From assembly GCA_005885565.1 (NCBI GenBank), contig VAXK01000213.1:6748-26510 (forward strand): 19,763 nucleotides of DNA. Direction: 5' to 3'. Positions within the stretch are counted from its first letter, which is position 1, and each line of letters starts with the position of its first letter. The DNA comes from Actinomycetota bacterium (GTDB lineage: Bacteria > Actinomycetota > Thermoleophilia > Gaiellales > Gaiellaceae). A program made the position numbers and the translations under genes. Below are positions 6,905 to 15,174 of this stretch, piece after piece. The notes under the pieces are model-generated. The model made no database searches. It saw only the letters and a list, made by a program, of their open reading frames with translations, and was not told the DNA's origin.

Positions 6905-7914
6905 GCCGTCGCCGCCGCGCGCGCCCGCTCCCACTCCTCCGCGGGGACCGGGTTGAAGCACGCGACCTTGTGCCCCGGCTCGATCTCGACGAGCGGCGGG
7001 ACCTCGAGCCGCGACTGCTCGACCTCGTAGCGGCAGCGGGGCTGGAACGGGCAGGCGCTCGGCGGCTGCAGCATGTCCCTCGGCGCGCCCTCGATCGGCT
7101 GGAGCTGCGCGCGACGCGCCGCGTCGAGCCGCGGCACGCTCTGGAGCAGGCCGAGCGTGTACGGGTGGCGCGGCGAGGCGAATAGCTGGTCGGCCGAGCC
7201 GGTCTCCATGAACATCCCGGCGTACATCACGTTCACCCGCTCGCACATGCCGGCGACGACCCCGAGGTCGTGGGTGATGAGGATGAGCGCGGTCCGCTCC
7301 TCGGCGACGAGCTCGCGGAGCAGGGCGAGGATCTGCGCCTGGATCGTCACGTCGAGGGCCGTCGTCGGCTCGTCGGCGATCATCAGCTTCGGCCGGCACG
7401 CGAGCGCCATCGCGATCATCGCCCGCTGCCGCATCCCGCCGGAGAACTGGTGCGGGTAGTCGGAGATCCGCGCGTCCGGGCTCGGGATGCCGACGCGGTC
7501 GAGGAGCTCCGCGGCGCGGGCGGTGGCCGCCTTGCGGCCCATGCCGAAGTGCGTCTCGAGCGGCTCCCGCAGCTGGCGCCCGATCGTGAGCACCGGGTTC
7601 AGGCTCGTCATCGGGTCCTGGAAGATCATCGCGATCTGCCGGCCGCGGACCCGCCGGAGCGCGCGCTGGCTGAGCCGGAGGAGGTCGCGCCCGTCGAAGC
7701 GCGCCGCGCCGGAGCGGACGCGGCCGGCGCGTGGCAGGAGCCCCAGCAGCGCGAGCGCGGTCACGCTCTTCCCGCAGCCCGACTCGCCGACGATGCCGAG
7801 CGTCTCGCCCGGGCCGATCTCGAACGAGATCCCGTTCACCGCGTGCACGGTCCCGCCGCCCGTCCAGAAGTGGACGCGCAGGTCGTCGACCGCGAGCAGC
7901 GGCGCGTCAGGCAC
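6901..7914 (-). CDS. DppD/OppD-type oligopeptide ABC transporter ATPase
   Basis: First ATPase of importer system B, 337 residues. Walker A is GESGCGKS at 43-50, the Q-loop is MIFQDPMTSLNPVLTIG, the signature is FSGGMRQR, Walker B is LMIADEPTTALD and the switch region is LITHDLGVV. The oligo_HPY C-terminal region is present (SPRHPYTLGLLQSVPRLD), followed by CPFQPRC and VACFNP, the conserved cysteine pattern of this subfamily. FSGGMRQR with Met is typical of the D-type ATPase, in contrast to Gln in the neighbouring F-type one. The ATG at 7914 lies 8 bases inside the end of the DppC-type permease gene. The two ATPases are expected to form the heterodimer that drives the B and C permeases encoded just upstream. 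Confidence 0.96.
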   Translation of the reverse strand: MPDAPLLAVDDLRVHFWTGGGTVHAVNGISFEIGPGETLGIVGESGCGKSVTALALLGLLPRAGRVRSGAARFDGRDLLRLSQRALRRVRGRQIAMIFQDPMTSLNPVLTIGRQLREPLETHFGMGRKAATARAAELLDRVGIPSPDARISDYPHQFSGGMRQRAMIAMALACRPKLMIADEPTTALDVTIQAQILALLRELVAEERTALILITHDLGVVAGMCERVNVMYAGMFMETGSADQLFASPRHPYTLGLLQSVPRLDAARRAQLQPIEGAPRDMLQPPSACPFQPRCRYEVEQSRLEVPPLVEIEPGHKVACFNPVPAEEWERARAAATA

Positions 7915-8878
7915 GACTGGCGGCGCGCCGGCCGAGGAACCAGAACGCCTTCCGCTCGCGGAACCGGCCCACGCGGCCGCGGAGCTTCGGGTCGAGCGCC
8001 TCGCGCAGGCCGTCGCCGATCAGGTTGAAGCCGAGGACGGAGATCACGATCGCGATCCCCGGCACGATGGCCAGGAAGGGGGCGGACTGGAGGTAGTCGT
8101 TCACGTCGGTGAGCATCGTCCCCCACTCCGGCGTCGCCGGGTCCTGCGGGCCGAGGCCCAGGAAGCCGAGCCCCGCGACGTCGATGATCGCCGTGGCCAT
8201 GGCCAGCGTGCCCTGGACGATCACGGGCGAGATCGCGTTCGGGAGGATGTGCGAGAACAGGATCACGGGCCGACGCACGCCCACCGCCCGCGCCGCGAGC
8301 ACGAAGTCGTTCTCGCGCTGCGCGAGCACCGAGCCCCGGAGCAGGCGGGCGAAGATCGGGACGTTCACGACCCCGATCGCGATCATGATCTGGTAGAGGC
8401 CCGGGTTCAGGATGGCGACGATCCCGATCGCGAAGAGGAGGCCGGGGATCGCCAGCATCACGTCCATGCAGCGCATGATCAGCGTGTCGACGAAGCCTCC
8501 GACGTAGCCGGCGATCGAGCCGAGGACGAGGCCGACCGAGAGCCCGATCGACACCGAGACGATCCCGATGATGAGCGAGAACCGCGCGCCGTAGAGAATC
8601 CGGCTGTAGACGTCGCGGCCGAGCTGGTCGACACCCAGCCAGTGCTTGTGCGAGGGACCGGGACAGCAGCCGCGCGCGACCAGGAGCAGGTTCTGCTCCT
8701 TCGGTGCGTACGGGGCGAGAAGCGGCGCGAAGGCCGCTGCGACGATGAAGATCGCGACGAGGGCGAAGCCGAGGATCGCCGCCGGGTTGCGGACGAGCCG
8801 CCTGAACGCGTCCCGCCAGAGCCCGCCGGTCGCCGCCTCGAGCGCGACCTCGTGGGCCTCGAGCTCGGCAACGCTCAC
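7907..8878 (-). CDS. DppC-type ABC transporter permease
   Basis: Membrane subunit of importer system B, 323 residues. The start is GTG at 8878, which overlaps the stop of the DppB-type gene as GTGA. The longer reading frame to 9016 only adds Arg/Pro-rich sequence antisense-like in character and overlaps the DppB coding region, so it is rejected. The protein shows a cytoplasmic N-terminus, an OppC_N-type segment (RLVRNPAAILGFALVAIFIV), the conserved HWLGVDQLGRDVYSRILYGARFSL block, the EAA loop DFVLAARAVGVRRPVILFSHILPN and the C-terminal signature GLGFLGLGPQDPATPEWG. A Cys-Cys pair sits in the first external loop (ARGCCPGPSHKH). It is distinct from the system A C-type permease, so the two systems are not a recent duplication. 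Confidence 0.95.
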   Translation of the reverse strand: MSVAELEAHEVALEAATGGLWRDAFRRLVRNPAAILGFALVAIFIVAAAFAPLLAPYAPKEQNLLLVARGCCPGPSHKHWLGVDQLGRDVYSRILYGARFSLIIGIVSVSIGLSVGLVLGSIAGYVGGFVDTLIMRCMDVMLAIPGLLFAIGIVAILNPGLYQIMIAIGVVNVPIFARLLRGSVLAQRENDFVLAARAVGVRRPVILFSHILPNAISPVIVQGTLAMATAIIDVAGLGFLGLGPQDPATPEWGTMLTDVNDYLQSAPFLAIVPGIAIVISVLGFNLIGDGLREALDPKLRGRVGRFRERKAFWFLGRRAASRA

Positions 8879-9879
8879 GAGTACCGAATCCTGGGATTGA
8901 TGATCGCGTACGAGATGTCCACGATCAGGTTCACGACGACGAAGACGAGGGCGAGGAAGAGGATCCCGCCCTGGAGCACCGGGTAGTCGCGGTTGAAGAT
9001 CGCGTCGCGAAGCCACGAGCCCATCCCCGGGTAGGCGAAGACGGTCTCCGTCAGGACGGCTCCCGAGAGCAGGAGGCCCGTCTGGAGGCCGATGATCGTC
9101 GAGACCGGGAGCAGCGCGTTCCTCAGGACGTGCCGGCGGTCGACGATCACCGGCGGCAAGCCCTTCGAACGCGCCGTGCGCACGTAGTCCTCGTTCTGGA
9201 CGTCGAGCACCGCGGCCCGCGTGATGCGGGCGACGACGGCGAGCGGGATGGAGCCGAGCGCGATCCCCGGCAGGATCAGGTGCTTGAGCACGTCACCGAG
9301 GGCGTGCCAGTTCCGTTCGATGATCGCGTCGAGGATGTAGAAGTTCGTCGGGTGCTTCATGTCGATGAGCACCGAGATCCGGCCGACGCTCGGAAGCCAG
9401 GCCAGGCGGACGGCGAAGATGTACTTGAGGATGATCGCGAGGAAGAAGATCGGGATCGAGATCCCGATCAGCGACGCGACGAGGCTCAGGTGGTCGAAGA
9501 GGCCGCCGTGGCGTTTGGCGGCGACGAAGCCGAGCGGCACCCCCAGGAACACGGCGAAGAGCATGGCCGCGAGCGCGAGCTCGATCGTCGCCGGGAAGCG
9601 TTGCTTGATCTCGGAGATGACGCGCCGGTGCGACGCGACGCTCACCCCGAAGTCTCCCTGGACCGTCGTCTTCAGATACGCCCAGTACTGCACGTAGACG
9701 GGCTTGTTCAAGCCGTAGTGCTGCTGGTAGGCCTTGACGAGCGCGGGCGTCGCGCGCTCGCCGAGCAGCGACTCGGCCGGGCTCCCGGGCAGCGCCCTGA
9801 TCCAGAAGAAGATCAGGAGCGAGACGCCGAAGAGGATCGGGGCGAGCAGGAGCAGCCGGCGGACGAGATACCGAAGCAT
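8875..9879 (-). CDS. DppB-type ABC transporter permease
   Basis: Membrane subunit of importer system B, 334 residues, close to the usual family length. The N-terminal segment MLRYLVRRLLLLAPILFGVSLLIFFWIRALPG is the classic DppB opening. Next come the external loop with YGLNKPVYVQYWAYL, several membrane segments, and the EAA loop NEDYVRTARSKGLPPVIVDRRHVLRNALLP. The C-terminal signature is LLSGAVLTETVFAYPGMGSW. The ATG at 9879 is 31 bp past the stop of the binding protein gene; no strong Shine-Dalgarno sequence is seen there. The 3' end overlaps the start of the C-type permease by four bases. Confidence 0.96.
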   Translation of the reverse strand: MLRYLVRRLLLLAPILFGVSLLIFFWIRALPGSPAESLLGERATPALVKAYQQHYGLNKPVYVQYWAYLKTTVQGDFGVSVASHRRVISEIKQRFPATIELALAAMLFAVFLGVPLGFVAAKRHGGLFDHLSLVASLIGISIPIFFLAIILKYIFAVRLAWLPSVGRISVLIDMKHPTNFYILDAIIERNWHALGDVLKHLILPGIALGSIPLAVVARITRAAVLDVQNEDYVRTARSKGLPPVIVDRRHVLRNALLPVSTIIGLQTGLLLSGAVLTETVFAYPGMGSWLRDAIFNRDYPVLQGGILFLALVFVVVNLIVDISYAIINPRIRYS

Positions 9880-9910
9880 CTAGTCGTACCGGCTGCTCAG
9901 CTCGAGAGTC

Positions 9911-11563
9911 CTACTGTCCTCCGGCGAAGAAGACCGGCGAGAACGGATCGGTTCCGACCGGGCTCGGCGTGTAGCCCTTCACCTTCTTCTGGAAGGCAAG
10001 AGCCGGCGTCGAGTGGGCGTACGGAACTCCAGGCAGGAACTTCATGATCAGGACGTTCGCCTGCTGGTACAGCTTGATCCGCTTCTTGTAGTTCGTCTCC
10101 GCCGCCGCCTGCGAGAGGATCTTGAAGATGGCGTTGTTGTGGAACCCGAACTGCGGGCTGTACGTCTTGAAGAACGTGCCGAGGAAGTTGTCCGGGTCGC
10201 CGAAGTCGCCCGTCCAGCCGATGAGGTTGATGTCACCGGCGGTTCCGTCGTTCACGTGCTTCACGTAGTCCGGCCGCCACGGCGCGCTCTTCGCCGTGAC
10301 CTTGAAGCCCGAGTTCTCGAGGCTCGCTGAGAACGCCTCGAAGTTGAGCTTCGGGTTCGGCATGTACGGCCGCGACACGTTCGTCGGGTACCAGAACTCG
10401 ATCGGCACCGGCAGGGTCAGGCCCGCCTTCTTGAGCAGCGCCTTCGCCTTGGCCGGGTTGTACGGGTACTTCGGGACCTTGTTCGTCCAGCCGAAGAGCT
10501 GCGGCGGCATGAACTCCTGCGCCACCTGTCCACGGCCGGCGTAGAACGACTTCACGACCGAGGCCCGGTCGAGCCCGAACGCGATCGCCTGCCGCACGGC
10601 CAGCTTGTTGAACGGCGCGTGCGACTGGTTGATCGTCACGTACGCGACGTTGAACGACGGCCGGTTCAGCAGCTTCAGGTTCTTGTTCTTCTTGATCGTC
10701 GGGATGTCCTGGGGCTGGATCAGGTCGGCGCCGTTGATCTCGCCGGTCTGAAGCGCCTGCACCCGGGCCGTGTTGTTCGAGATCGGCCGGATGATCACGC
10801 GGCCGAGCTTCGGCTTCTTGCCCCAGTAGCTCGCGTTCCGGACGAGCTCGACCTTCTCGCCGACGGTCCAGGACTTGAACTTGAACGGCCCCGTGCCGGT
10901 CGGATGGCTGAAGGCGTAGGTGCCGGTCGGGTAGAACGTGCCGTTCCGGAGCTCACCCTGGTTCGCGCCGTACTTCTTCAGCGCGGTCGGGCTCTGGATC
11001 GCGAACGACGAGATGACGAGCGCCGGCAGGAACGACGACGACTTCTTCGTCAGATGGATGACCGCCGTGTACTGCCCCTTGGCCGTGCAGCCCTTGTAGA
11101 GGCTCGGCGAGAGATCGGAGCTCGCGTTGTGGTGGAAGCCGAGGAAGACCGTCTGCCAGTAGTACGTGGCCGAGGCGTCCTGGAAGGCGCCCGTGAAGTT
11201 GTACTGGCGGTTGAAGTTGTAACAGACGGCCTGCGCGTTGAACGGCGTGCCGTCGTGGAACTTCACGCCATGACGGAGCTGGAAGGTCCAGTCCTTCCCG
11301 TTCTTCGAGCCCCACTTCGTCGCCAGGCCCGGCTGCACGAGCGTGCTGCCCGGCTTGAGCGAGACGAGGCTCTCGAAGACCTGCTCCGTCACCCGGAACG
11401 ACTCGCCGTCGGAGACGAGCGCCGGATCGAGATAGGTGGGATCGGACGCGCCGGCGAACACGAAGGTCGGCAGCGCTTTCGACGCGCCCCCCGCCGTGCC
11501 GACCGCGGCGAGCGCAGCGACGGCGACGAATGGGAGGACGAGCCGAGTGACAATGCCCCTCAT
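9911..11563 (-). CDS. Family 5 extracellular solute-binding protein without a lipobox
   Basis: Substrate-binding subunit of importer system B, 550 residues. Residues 1-27 form a Sec-type signal sequence (MRGIVTRLVLPFVAVAALAAVG), but there is no lipobox cysteine; a signal peptidase I site around Ala-Gly-Gly-Ala-Ser is possible. SBP_bac_5 landmarks are present: PTYLDPALVSDGESF, WTFQLRHGVKFHDGTPFNAQAVCYNFNR, FNKLAVRQAIAFGLDRASVV and GWTGDFGDPDNFLGTFF. Two mature cysteines (in AVCYNF and YKGCTAKG) could form a disulfide, as in DppA. The start ATG at 11563 has a strong AAAGGAG site six bases upstream. It leads the canonical A-B-C-D-F order. In a single-membrane bacterium the lack of a lipid anchor is unusual, leaving open an uncleaved membrane anchor or free secretion. 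Ligand unknown. Confidence 0.95.
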   Translation of the reverse strand: MRGIVTRLVLPFVAVAALAAVGTAGGASKALPTFVFAGASDPTYLDPALVSDGESFRVTEQVFESLVSLKPGSTLVQPGLATKWGSKNGKDWTFQLRHGVKFHDGTPFNAQAVCYNFNRQYNFTGAFQDASATYYWQTVFLGFHHNASSDLSPSLYKGCTAKGQYTAVIHLTKKSSSFLPALVISSFAIQSPTALKKYGANQGELRNGTFYPTGTYAFSHPTGTGPFKFKSWTVGEKVELVRNASYWGKKPKLGRVIIRPISNNTARVQALQTGEINGADLIQPQDIPTIKKNKNLKLLNRPSFNVAYVTINQSHAPFNKLAVRQAIAFGLDRASVVKSFYAGRGQVAQEFMPPQLFGWTNKVPKYPYNPAKAKALLKKAGLTLPVPIEFWYPTNVSRPYMPNPKLNFEAFSASLENSGFKVTAKSAPWRPDYVKHVNDGTAGDINLIGWTGDFGDPDNFLGTFFKTYSPQFGFHNNAIFKILSQAAAETNYKKRIKLYQQANVLIMKFLPGVPYAHSTPALAFQKKVKGYTPSPVGTDPFSPVFFAGGQ

Positions 11564-11570
11564 TGATGAC

Positions 11571-11597
11571 TCCTTTCCTGCCCGCCCCCCTGGCGGG
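11571..11597 (-). promoter_or_regulatory. Strong ribosome binding site with an adjacent leader hairpin
   Basis: On the minus strand AAAGGAG (11571-11577) lies six bases before the binding protein ATG. Directly upstream is a short inverted repeat, CCCGCC (11581-11586) and GGCGGG (11592-11597), with a five-base loop. The stem abuts but does not cover the ribosome site, so it may keep it open or stabilise the 5' end of the mRNA. That role is inferred. Confidence 0.55.
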
Positions 11598-11683
11598 TCA
11601 GGCGAAAGTATGCCCCTCGCGGGCGCCCCGGGCTAGGGCCGCCCCGAGAACCCCCGTGGATCGACCGGTCGTTTTCAGACGGG

Positions 11684-11729
11684 CACGCGGGAAACCCGCG
11701 CGCTTTGACGTCGGCACCGCAAGCGGTGC
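11684..11729 (-). terminator. Tandem hairpins after the sigma factor gene, probable terminator
   Basis: Directly after the sigma factor stop codon is GCACCG (11714-11719), loop CAAG, CGGTGC (11724-11729). About 10 bases further on is CGCGGG (11686-11691), loop AAA, CCCGCG (11695-11700), extendable to 11684-11703 across one mismatch. Neither is followed by a T-run, but two stable stems right behind a stop codon fit the T-poor terminators common in GC-rich Actinomycetota. Confidence 0.6.
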
Positions 11730-12809
11730 TTAGGCCGCGACGGAGATGAGGTCGCGCAGGGCGCCGAGCCTCGCGAGCGCCTGGCCCTCGAGCTGACGGA
11801 CGCGCTCACGGGTCAGGTCGAGCTCGTGGCCGATCGCCTCGAGCGTCCAGGGCTCGCCCTCGAAGCCGAACCGCAGCTCGAGGATCCGCCGCTCCCGCTC
11901 CGGGAGCGCGTCGAGCGCGCGCCGCACGCCCTGGCGGCGAAGCGACTCCTCGGCCTCGTCGAACGGATCGGCGGCCTCGCGGTCGGCGAAGAGGTCGCCG
12001 AGCTCGCCCTCGTCGTCGGCACCGACGGTCTGGTTCAGGGAGACGGACGCCTGGGCAGCGCCGAGCGCCTCGTCGACGTGCTGGATCGGCAGGCCGGTCG
12101 CCTCCGCGAGCTCGGCCTTCGTCGCCTCGCGGCCGAGCTCGACCTCGAGCCGTCGCGCCGCACGCGAGAGCTTCTGCTGCCGCTCCACGACGTGGACGGG
12201 CACGCGGATCGTGCGCGCGTGGTTCGCGACCGCGCGCTGCACCGACTGGCGGATCCACCAGGTCGCGTACGTCGAGAACTTGTAGCCGCGGCGCCAGTCG
12301 AACTTCTCGACCGCGCGGTTCAGCCCGAGCGTGCCCTCCTGGATCAGGTCGAGGAACGGCACGCCGAGACCGCGGTAGCCCTTGGCGATCGACACGACGA
12401 GCCGGAGGTTCGACTCGATCATGCGCCGCTTGGCGACGGGGTCGCCGCGCTCGATCGCCTTCGCGAGCGTGACCTCCTCGGCCGCGTTCAGCAGCTTGTG
12501 GCGGCCGACGTCGGCGAGGAAGAGCTGGAGCGAGTCGGCGGAGCCGCTGAGCTCGGCCGCCTCGACCGGCGCGGGCTCCTTCTCCTTCTCGGGCTCGGCC
12601 GCGGGCGGCCGCCCCACCTCGAGCCCGATGCGCTCGAACTCGCGCGTGATCTCCTCGATCTCGACCTCGGTGAGGTCGTGCTCGAGCGTGAAGGCCTCGA
12701 AGTCCGCGGCCTCGATGAAGCCGCGCTCCTCGGCGCCCTCGACGAGCGAGCGCGCCTGGTCGGTGTCGAGCAACTCGTGCAGCTGGTTCGGCGTCAACTG
12801 GCTTCCCAA
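11730..12809 (-). CDS. rpoD: Primary-type RNA polymerase sigma factor (RpoD/SigA family)
   Basis: Sigma-70 group 1 or group 2 factor, 359 residues. Residues 5-65 resemble region 1.1, followed by a charged Glu/Lys/Pro linker (70-85). Region 1.2 is around 92-122 (DSLQLFLADVGRHKLL). Region 2 spans about 128-200, with SNLRLVVSIAKGY, LDLIQEGTLGL and the -10 recognition stretch YKFSTYATWWIRQSVQRAV. Region 3 is around 208-275, and region 4 has ALPERERRILELRFG and the -35 binding helix LTRERVRQLE (332-341). No ATG exists: the frame opens three codons after a TAG, with TTG at 12809, and a second TTG at 12797 is a possible start. Presence of a region 1.1-like part argues for the housekeeping factor, but a SigB-like paralogue cannot be excluded without the rest of the genome. 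Confidence 0.93.
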   Translation of the reverse strand: MGSQLTPNQLHELLDTDQARSLVEGAEERGFIEAADFEAFTLEHDLTEVEIEEITREFERIGLEVGRPPAAEPEKEKEPAPVEAAELSGSADSLQLFLADVGRHKLLNAAEEVTLAKAIERGDPVAKRRMIESNLRLVVSIAKGYRGLGVPFLDLIQEGTLGLNRAVEKFDWRRGYKFSTYATWWIRQSVQRAVANHARTIRVPVHVVERQQKLSRAARRLEVELGREATKAELAEATGLPIQHVDEALGAAQASVSLNQTVGADDEGELGDLFADREAADPFDEAEESLRRQGVRRALDALPERERRILELRFGFEGEPWTLEAIGHELDLTRERVRQLEGQALARLGALRDLISVAA

Positions 12810-12893
12810 CCCTCTCTACGTACGACGTCGGCGGAGCTTGAAACTTTCGGACTGTAGGCCGTGGTTCCTTGTCTTTCCAGGGAGAACCGTCCC

Positions 12894-12928
12894 TTCGGGC
12901 TAACCTGACCTTCGAACGGGAGCCCGAA
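12894..12928 (-). terminator. Inverted repeat after the topoisomerase gene, candidate terminator or leader element
   Basis: Arms TTCGGGCT (12894-12901) and AGCCCGAA (12921-12928) are perfectly complementary over 8 bp with a 19-base loop. The element starts six bases beyond the topoisomerase stop codon and lies upstream of the sigma factor gene. It could end the topoisomerase transcript or shape the sigma factor leader. No T-run follows. The remaining gap to 12810 shows no clear promoter. Confidence 0.4.
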
Positions 12929-12933
12929 ACGGA

Positions 12934-15099
12934 TTATTCCGCGGCCGTCGGCTGGACAGCCGTCGTCCGAGTCGGGAACTCGAACTCGATCTTGCCCTCG
13001 TCATTCAAGACGAGACGCGCTCGAAAAGGTTTGCCGTTCCTGGAACGGAAGCCGGACAGAACCTCACGCGTCCGTCCCTCCTCGAGGAGCTGCCGTGCGA
13101 TCTCCGGCGTGAGCGTCCGGCCGGCCACGCGCTTCCAGATCACGAAGCCGCAGCCCGGCTCCTCGCGGCTCTTCCAGCTCGTGCAGCCGTAGGCGCGCGA
13201 GTTCTCGCGGATCGTCTCGCCGCAGCGCGGGCACGGGCCGAGCTCGACGCGCTCCGGCCGCAGCTTCTCCTTGTCGAGCGCGGCGATCTGTTCCACCGTC
13301 TCGCGCGTGAAGCCCTCGATCTCGCGCATGAACTTCGTCCGGTCGCCCTTGCCGTGCTCGATGTCGGAAAGCTCCTTCTCCCAGTTGCCGGTCAGCTCGG
13401 GCGACGTAAGCCGGTGCTCCTCGAGCATCGTGATCACCTGGAGGCCCTTCGGCGTCGCCTGGAGGTCCTTGCCGACCCGCTCGACGTACTCGCGGCGGAT
13501 GAGCGTCTCGATCGTCTCGGCCCGGGTGGCGGGGGTGCCGAGGCCGCGCTCCTTCATCGCCTCGCGCAGCTCCTCGTCGTCGACGAGCTTGCCGGCCGTC
13601 TCCATCGCGGAGAGGAGCGTCGCCTCGGTGTAGCGGGGCGGCGGCTTCGTCTCCTTCGCCTCGCTCGCGGCGGTGACGCAGCGCACCTTCTGGCCCTGCT
13701 GGAGCTCCGGAAGCTCGATCCCCTCGCCTTCGCCCTCCTCCTCCTGCGCCTTGCGCTCCTCGTCGGACTGGTGGCCGTAGACCGTGCGCCAGCCGGCCTC
13801 GAGGGTCACCTTGCCGCGCGTGCGGAAGCGCTCGCCCTCGACGAGGGTGACGATCGTCGTCCTCGCGTAGCGGGCCGGCGGGTGGAAGACGGCGAGGAAG
13901 CGGCGCGCGACGAGGTCGAAGACGCGCCGCTCGTCCGGCGTGAACTCGCTCACGTCGTGCTCGACGTCTGTGGGGATGATCGCGTGGTGGTCGTCGACCC
14001 GAGCGTCGTTGACGACGCGGCCGAGCGGCAGCTGCCGGAGGCCGAGCACGAAGCGCGCGGCGTCGGCGTAGTCCGGGATCGGCAGCAGCGTCTCGGCGGT
14101 CGGCTTCAGCTGCGGGACGAGGTCGCCGGAGAGGAAGCGCGAGGAGGTGCGCGGGTACGTGATCGCCTTCTTGCCCTCGTAGAGCGACTGCGCGGCCTGG
14201 AGCGTGCGGCGCGCCGAGAAGCCGAAGCGGCGGTTCGCGTCGCGCTGGAGCGAGGTGAGGTCGTAGAGGAGGGGCGCCCGCTCGGACTGCTCCTTCCGCT
14301 CGACCGACTCGACCTCGCCGTCCTTGCCGGAGACGCGCTCGACGATCTCGTCCGCGCGCGCGCCTTCCTTGATGCGCGTCTCGTCGCCCTCGAACCAGAG
14401 GCCGTCGTACGGCGGCTCGAAAGCGGCGCGCACGAGCCAGTACGGCTCGGGGACGAAGACCTGGATCTCGCGCTCGCGCTTCACGATCATCGCGAGCGTC
14501 GGGGTCTGGACGCGGCCGAGCGAGACGACGCCGCCGACCCAGGCGCGGCCGCGGATCGTCGCCGCGCGGGTTGCGTTCATGCCGACGAGCCAGTCGGCCT
14601 CGGAGCGCGAGCGCGCCGCCTGCTCGAGCGGGCGCAGCTGCTCGCCCGGGCGGAGGCGCTCGAAGCCCTCCCGGATCGCCTGCTTCGTCATCGACGAGAT
14701 CCAGAGGCGGTCGACGGGCTTCTTCGCGCCGGTCGACTCGTAGATGTAGGCGAAGATGAGCTCGCCCTCGCGGCCCGCGTCGCAGGCGTTGATGACGCGG
14801 TCGACGTCGGCTCGCGCGAGGAGCTTGCGGATCGCCGTGAGCTGCTTCTTCGACTTCGCGTCGCGCGGCTTGAGCCGGAAGTCCTCGGGCACGATCGGCA
14901 GGTCGGCCATCCGCCACTTCTTCAGCTTCTCGTCGTAGTCCTCGGGCTGGGCGAGCTCCACGAGGTGGCCGACCGCCCAGGTGACGACGTAGTCGTCGGA
15001 CTCGAGATATGCGTCGTTCTTCGCGAAGGCGCCGGGCAGCGCGGCCGCGAGGTCGCGGCCGACGGACGGCTTCTCGGCGATGACGAGCGTCTTGCCCAT
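12934..15099 (-). CDS. topB: Type IA DNA topoisomerase, topoisomerase III (TopB) family
   Basis: ATP-independent enzyme that cuts one DNA strand through a 5'-phosphotyrosine link, used to resolve single-strand intertwinings; 721 residues. The TOPRIM domain begins MGKTLVIAEKPSVGRDLA with catalytic Glu9, then NACDAGREGELIF with Asp107 and Glu111; Gly109 stands where TopA has the second Asp, as in many TopB-type sequences. SLGRVQTPTL (193-202) is followed by the active-site block ITYPRTSSRFLS with Tyr315. GLGTPATRAETIE and LTSPELTGNWEKELSDIE come later. The C-terminus has a topoisomerase zinc ribbon starting CPRCG, with later Cys in YGCTSW and PGCGF, and ends at residue 721. The ATG at 15099 fits the family N-terminus exactly; no Shine-Dalgarno sequence is visible, so leaderless translation is possible. 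It is divergent from the acyltransferase gene. Confidence 0.95.
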   Translation of the reverse strand: MGKTLVIAEKPSVGRDLAAALPGAFAKNDAYLESDDYVVTWAVGHLVELAQPEDYDEKLKKWRMADLPIVPEDFRLKPRDAKSKKQLTAIRKLLARADVDRVINACDAGREGELIFAYIYESTGAKKPVDRLWISSMTKQAIREGFERLRPGEQLRPLEQAARSRSEADWLVGMNATRAATIRGRAWVGGVVSLGRVQTPTLAMIVKREREIQVFVPEPYWLVRAAFEPPYDGLWFEGDETRIKEGARADEIVERVSGKDGEVESVERKEQSERAPLLYDLTSLQRDANRRFGFSARRTLQAAQSLYEGKKAITYPRTSSRFLSGDLVPQLKPTAETLLPIPDYADAARFVLGLRQLPLGRVVNDARVDDHHAIIPTDVEHDVSEFTPDERRVFDLVARRFLAVFHPPARYARTTIVTLVEGERFRTRGKVTLEAGWRTVYGHQSDEERKAQEEEGEGEGIELPELQQGQKVRCVTAASEAKETKPPPRYTEATLLSAMETAGKLVDDEELREAMKERGLGTPATRAETIETLIRREYVERVGKDLQATPKGLQVITMLEEHRLTSPELTGNWEKELSDIEHGKGDRTKFMREIEGFTRETVEQIAALDKEKLRPERVELGPCPRCGETIRENSRAYGCTSWKSREEPGCGFVIWKRVAGRTLTPEIARQLLEEGRTREVLSGFRSRNGKPFRARLVLNDEGKIEFEFPTRTTAVQPTAAE

Positions 15100-15174
15100 G
15101 GCCGAGACACGTTAGCGAAGGCCTGCCGCGATCCTGCAAAGGCTTCTGTGAATACTCCGCACGTGCCGGAGCGC

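Noticed and set aside
6905..7399. N-terminal extension of the DppF-type ATPase frame up to 7399
   Set aside because: The extension is Arg/Ala/Pro-rich and overlaps the DppD-type ATPase in another frame. The ATGA overlap at 6904 gives the normal family N-terminus.
11598..11683. Promoter for the system B operon, with CATACT as a -10 candidate near 11605-11612 on the minus strand
   Set aside because: No TTGACA-like element occurs at suitable spacing, and a single hexamer match in GC-rich sequence is not enough to call a promoter.
13354..15174. Very long plus-strand open frame opposite the topoisomerase gene, joined to the acyltransferase frame
   Set aside because: It is antisense to a gene with a full set of type IA topoisomerase motifs, and its translation is Arg/Ala/Leu/Asp-rich with no recognisable domain. 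Only the last 194-203 codons (acyltransferase) are real.
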